Shown one piece after another: positions 60,809-64,000 of a stretch of DNA of 64,000 nt. The DNA is taken from contig JADJOG010000002.1 of NCBI GenBank assembly GCA_016713865.1, positions 127,554-191,553 of the forward strand. The letters run 5' to 3'. The DNA is from Flavobacteriales bacterium. GTDB taxonomy: Bacteria; Bacteroidota; Bacteroidia; Flavobacteriales_F; PHOS-HE28. Below the pieces are notes generated by a model. That model was not told the origin of the DNA. It worked only from the letters and a program-made list of their open reading frames with translations, and did not search any database. Positions within the stretch are counted from its first letter, which is position 1. Each line of letters opens with the position of its first letter. Made by a program: the position numbers and the translations under genes.

Positions 60809-62872
60809 ATGATGCGAACGACGACAAGCCTCCTCTTCTCGGCCTTATTCCTCTTGCTCAGTCTGAGCGCTCGTGCGCAAGGCCATGGCGGTGCGAACCC
60901 GGATCCGGTGAAGTGGACCATGGCCTCCAAGGACCTGGGCAATGGTCGCTGGGAGTTGGTCATCCAAGCGAGCATCGAGCATGGGTGGTCGCTTTACTCG
61001 CAGATGGACTACGGCGACATGGGTCCTTGGCCCACCTCCGTCGTAGTGGATAGCGTTGGCGGTGTGCAAGCAAAGGAGAAGGCTGCTGAGACCGGCGCGA
61101 AGGTGATTGAGGGCATCGACCCCGTGTTCGGCATCGAAGTGAAGAAGTTCAAGGAGTCGGCCACCTTCACGCAAGCGATCACGGTTCCGGATGGCGAGAA
61201 GCCGATGACGGGCTACTTCGAGTACATGACCTGCAACGATGAGATGTGCTTGCCGCCCGCTACGGTGTACTTCATCATCGGCCTGGCCTCCGGAACCTAT
61301 GAGCTCGGCGATGTCTCCTTCGATCCCAACGACCCCAAGTTCGCGGGGCTTTCAACCCGCACCGACGCCGCAGAGCTGAAGATGCAAGGCGTCGATCTGG
61401 AGAATCCCGTGGTGCGCGATGGCGGTGCGCGTCAGGATAAAGAGAGCTCCTTGCTGTGGATCTTCATGCTCGGCTTCATCGGCGGTTTGGTCGCGCTGCT
61501 CACGCCCTGCGTGTTCCCGATGATCCCGCTCACGGTGAGCTTCTTCACCAAGAGCAGCCAGGATCGCGCCACCGGATTGAAGAACGCGCTCACCTACGGC
61601 GGCTTCATCTTCCTCATCTACCTGCTCTTCAGCCTGCCCTTCCACTTGCTGGGCAGCGTGAACCCGGAGATCTTCAACGAGATCAGCACCAACCCGTGGC
61701 TCAACATCGGCTTCTTCGTCATCTTCATCGTCTTCGCCATCTCCTTCTTCGGTTACTTCGAGATCACCCTGCCCAGCAGCTGGGTGAACAAGATGGACAG
61801 CAACGCCAGCAAGTTCGGCGGCCTCATCGGCACTTTCTTCATGGCCCTCACGCTGGCGCTGGTCTCCTTCAGCTGCACAGGTCCCATCCTCGGCTCCTTG
61901 CTCGCAGGCGCGCTCACGGCCGATGGCGGCGCATGGCAGCTCACCGTGGGCATGGGCGGCTTCGGCTTCGCGCTCGCATTGCCATTCGGCCTGTTCGCGC
62001 TCTTCCCCGGTTGGCTCAACAGCTTGCCACGTAGCGGTAGCTGGCTCAACAGCGTGAAGGTGGTGCTCGGCTTCGTGGAGATTGCCCTTGCATTCAAGTT
62101 CCTCAGCATGGCCGATCTGGTGATGAAGTGGGGCCTCATTCCTTACGAACTCTTCCTCGCCATCTGGGTCATCTGCGGCATTGGCATCGTGCTCTACCTC
62201 TTCGGCAAGATCCGTTTCCCGCACGATAGCCCCGTGAAAGGCTACGCGCCCATGCGCATCTTCTTCATCGCCGCCTTCAGCCTCTTCACCGTGTACATGG
62301 CCATGGGTTTCCGCTACGACGACAAGGCGCATACATGGGCGCCCGTTGGTCTGCTCAGCGGCATCTCGCCCTCGCCGGGCTACAGCTGGATATTCCCCAC
62401 GGAATGTCCTGCGGGTCTTGCCTGTTACCACGACATCGAGAGCGGCATGGCCGAAGCGAAGCGCAGCGGCAAGCCCATGCTCATTGACTTCACCGGCTAT
62501 GGCTGCGCGAATTGCCGCAAGATGGAAGATTACGTGTGGCCCGTTCCGGAGATCAATCGCTTGATCAACGATCAGTACGTGCTGGTATCGCTCTACGTGG
62601 ACTCGAAAGCTGAATTGCCCAAGGATGAGCAGTTCATCTACGAGACCAGCAACGGCACCAAGAAGCCCATCCTCACCGTGGGGAACAAGTGGGCCACCTT
62701 GCAGACCGAGACCTTCAAGAGCGCCACGCAGCCACTGTATGCACTGCTGAGCCCCGATGGCAAATTGCTCACGGATCCCGTGGGCTACACGCCGGCGGTT
62801 GAGGACTACAAGGCATTCCTCGAGCGCGGCGTGCAAGGCATGCAGGTGCTGAAGCAGCAGGCGGGGAGGTAG
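60809..62872 (+). CDS. dsbD: Thiol:disulfide interchange protein DsbD
   Basis: DsbD moves electrons from cytosolic thioredoxin to the periplasm. The 687-residue protein has a signal peptide, an N-terminal alpha domain with TCNDEMCLPPA, and a CcdA-like eight-helix domain (GFIGGLVALLTPCVFPMIPL and LVSFSCTGPILGSLLAGAL carry the membrane cysteines). A C-terminal thioredoxin-like gamma domain has FTGYGCANCRKMED. The start is ATG 60809; GTG 60803 and ATG 60812 are also possible. Electron supply to the exported rhodanese and DsrE in this window is conceivable but not shown. Confidence 0.94.
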   Translation: MMRTTTSLLFSALFLLLSLSARAQGHGGANPDPVKWTMASKDLGNGRWELVIQASIEHGWSLYSQMDYGDMGPWPTSVVVDSVGGVQAKEKAAETGAKVIEGIDPVFGIEVKKFKESATFTQAITVPDGEKPMTGYFEYMTCNDEMCLPPATVYFIIGLASGTYELGDVSFDPNDPKFAGLSTRTDAAELKMQGVDLENPVVRDGGARQDKESSLLWIFMLGFIGGLVALLTPCVFPMIPLTVSFFTKSSQDRATGLKNALTYGGFIFLIYLLFSLPFHLLGSVNPEIFNEISTNPWLNIGFFVIFIVFAISFFGYFEITLPSSWVNKMDSNASKFGGLIGTFFMALTLALVSFSCTGPILGSLLAGALTADGGAWQLTVGMGGFGFALALPFGLFALFPGWLNSLPRSGSWLNSVKVVLGFVEIALAFKFLSMADLVMKWGLIPYELFLAIWVICGIGIVLYLFGKIRFPHDSPVKGYAPMRIFFIAAFSLFTVYMAMGFRYDDKAHTWAPVGLLSGISPSPGYSWIFPTECPAGLACYHDIESGMAEAKRSGKPMLIDFTGYGCANCRKMEDYVWPVPEINRLINDQYVLVSLYVDSKAELPKDEQFIYETSNGTKKPILTVGNKWATLQTETFKSATQPLYALLSPDGKLLTDPVGYTPAVEDYKAFLERGVQGMQVLKQQAGR

Positions 62873-62907
62873 CTTGTTGTCGGCGGAGATGACGCATCTT
62901 CGCACGG

Positions 62908-63657
62908 ATGACCACCGACCGCGTTCGATCGCACTTCACCGAGGCCGCTGAGGTCCTCGCACGTTTCACGGCCGACCCCGCCAACATCGCTGCCGTGGAG
63001 CAGGGCGCCGCCTTCATGAGCTATTGCCTGAAGCAGGGCGCCAAGGTGATCAGCTGCGGCAACGGCGGCAGCATGTGCGACGCCATGCACTTCGCCGAGG
63101 AGCTCACCGGCCGCTTCCGCGACGATCGACCGCCCATCGCCGCCATCAGCATCAGCGACCCCAGCCATCTCACCTGCGTGGGTAACGATCACGGCTTCGA
63201 GCAGGTGTTCGCGCGTTTCGTGCAGGCGCATGGCCGCGAAGGCGATGTGCTGTTGGCCATCAGCACCAGCGGCAACAGTCCCAACGTGCTGCGCGCCGCC
63301 GAGGTGGGCCGTGAGAAAGGCATGCACGTGATCGGCCTCACCGGCAAGGATGGCGGCAAGCTGGCTGGGCTCTGCGCCGTGGAAGTCCGCGTACCGCACG
63401 ACGGCTACGCTGATCGAATCCAGGAAGTGCATATCAAGGTCATTCATGCATTCATTGATCACATCGAGCGGGACCTGGCTGGAGCTACCGCAAGGATCGT
63501 TATTGATCTGAAGCATGCATCAACCGGAAATGGACACGAATGCACGGCAATGGAAATCCCAGCGCAGGAATTCATGTGCATGCACGTCCATTCACGGTTC
63601 TCAATGTTCTCAGTCGGGCAGCACTTACAGTTTGAATGTGTAGCTAAGCGATGCTAG
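62908..63657 (+). CDS. gmhA: D-sedoheptulose-7-phosphate isomerase with repeat-derived tail
   Basis: GmhA converts sedoheptulose 7-phosphate to D-glycero-D-manno-heptose 7-phosphate, the first step to ADP-heptose for LPS. Residues 1-190 are the complete SIS-fold enzyme, with ISCGNGGSMCDAMHFAEELTG, GNDHGFEQVFARFVQ, LAISTSGNSPNVLRA, GLTGKDGG and the C-terminal EVHIKVIHAFIDHIE. The usual protein ends here. This one continues for 59 residues encoded by lower-GC DNA that holds an imperfect inverted repeat (63524-63597), so the tail is probably a read-through of intergenic repeat after loss of the old stop. The stop overlaps the comM start. Confidence 0.9.
   Translation: MTTDRVRSHFTEAAEVLARFTADPANIAAVEQGAAFMSYCLKQGAKVISCGNGGSMCDAMHFAEELTGRFRDDRPPIAAISISDPSHLTCVGNDHGFEQVFARFVQAHGREGDVLLAISTSGNSPNVLRAAEVGREKGMHVIGLTGKDGGKLAGLCAVEVRVPHDGYADRIQEVHIKVIHAFIDHIERDLAGATARIVIDLKHASTGNGHECTAMEIPAQEFMCMHVHSRFSMFSVGQHLQFECVAKRC
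63524..63597. repeat. ATGGACACGAATGCAC-type imperfect inverted repeat
   Basis: The left arm (63524-63551) begins CCGGAAATGGACACGAATGC; the right arm (63569-63597) is its imperfect reverse complement, with about 20 of 28 positions matching. GGACACGAATG...CATTC-type words are frequent dispersed repeats in environmental genomes. It encodes residues of about 206-230 of the gmhA frame. Confidence 0.5.
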
Positions 63658-64000
63658 TCAAGGTTTACGGAGCCGCCGTCTTCGGCATCAACGCCACCAT
63701 CGTCACCGCCGAGGTGAATGTGGAGACCGGCGCCTTCTTCCAACTCGTGGGTTTGCCCGATAGCGCCGTGAAGGAGAGCCAGCAGCGCATGGATGCCGCG
63801 CTGCGCAACAATGGCCTTTACGCTCCGCGCGGCAAGGGCGTCACCATCAACCTGGCACCCGCCGACATCCGCAAAGAGGGCACTGCCTACGACTTGCCTC
63901 TGGCCACCGGCCTGCTCTGCGCCACCGACCAAGCGCCCGCCGACTTATTGGAGACGCACCTGGTGATGGGCGAACTGAGTCTCGATGGCGGCGTTCGTCC
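63651..64000 (+). CDS. comM: YifB/ComM family Mg chelatase-like ATPase, 5' part
   Basis: The window ends inside this gene. From ATG 63651, 116 codons are open to the end, encoding the family N-terminus MLVKVYGAAVFGINATIVTA, NVETGAFFQLVGLPDSAVKE, QQRMDAALRNNG and VTINLAPADIRKEGTAYDLP. ComM is a hexameric helicase that promotes branch migration during natural transformation; the AAA+ domain lies beyond the window. The start overlaps the gmhA stop by 7 bp (ATGCTAG). Confidence 0.9.
   Translation, partial: MLVKVYGAAVFGINATIVTAEVNVETGAFFQLVGLPDSAVKESQQRMDAALRNNGLYAPRGKGVTINLAPADIRKEGTAYDLPLATGLLCATDQAPADLLETHLVMGELSLDGGVR

Noticed and set aside
61352..62905. A 517-codon minus-strand frame opposite dsbD
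   Set aside because: Its composition is dominated by E, A, D and H from the reverse of membrane-helix codons. DsbD is certain on the other strand.

Overview
The window looks like a high-GC (roughly 60%) member of the Bacteroidota, most likely a Flavobacteriales-like environmental lineage. The evidence is several secreted proteins with type IX secretion (T9SS) C-terminal sorting domains, a PorV2/PorU2-like pair, DUF5686 and DUF3332 proteins, kynurenine-pathway genes of bacterial type, and the general lack of Shine-Dalgarno sequences. Many starts are instead preceded, often within 5-25 nt, by a TAnnTTTG-like -7 element. I see no tRNA, rRNA, CRISPR array, IS element or prophage.

Layout. 1-2310 (+): prfB tail, fumC, and a broken acetolactate-decarboxylase-like gene. 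2364-13059 (-): a long co-directional sulfur-metabolism cluster. In transcription order it holds an ArsR-type regulator, TauE/SafE exporter, persulfide dioxygenase-rhodanese fusion, two half-size YeeE/YedE transporters, a TsdA-like cytochrome c, SoxB, a DsrE protein, an OprD-like porin, a rhodanese, a small Cys-rich membrane protein, thioredoxin, a rhodanese lipoprotein and a DUF3332 lipoprotein. Two palindromes sit directly upstream of arsR. 13081-16557 (-): RNase D, DUF2752, manC, SprT-like and a tiny lipoprotein. 16613-18108 (+): mlaE-mlaF. 18180-23982 (-): three consecutive T9SS cargo genes, then gcvP to 26867. 26963-31819 (+): an unknown exported protein, UbiA-like, kynU, kmo and a membrane protein. 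31852-33746: a Kazal lipoprotein, an unknown protein and an MBL hydrolase. 33841-38647 (+): a large propeller/barrel protein, a small TauE and an M20 amidohydrolase. 38660-41284 (-): an unknown protein and recQ. 41473-45540 (+): tatC, DUF5686, lptB. 45502-47927 (-): a membrane protein, purS, pssA. 48010-55927 (+): porV2, porU2, lnt. 55921-57237 (-): a T9SS cargo gene. 57370-64000 (+): pabB, tilS, an unknown protein, a DsbD-N-like protein, dsbD, gmhA and the 5' part of comM.

Two themes run through the window. First, at least 13 otherwise ordinary genes are interrupted by single-base indels, many of them in G/C homopolymers; gcvP alone has four. In most cases adding or removing one base restores the family motif, so I read these mainly as residual long-read assembly errors and annotate the whole gene span. 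Second, several families of short palindromic or low-complexity repeats sit between genes and also inside genes: in frame in kmo and tauE, and as the C-terminal tail of gmhA.

The most interesting system is the sulfur cluster. It joins persulfide oxidation, sulfane-sulfur transfer, sulfur import/export and a SoxB thiosulfohydrolase without any SoxYZ or SoxAX partner in view, behind a regulator with a visible operator. This role is inferred from family knowledge and gene order.
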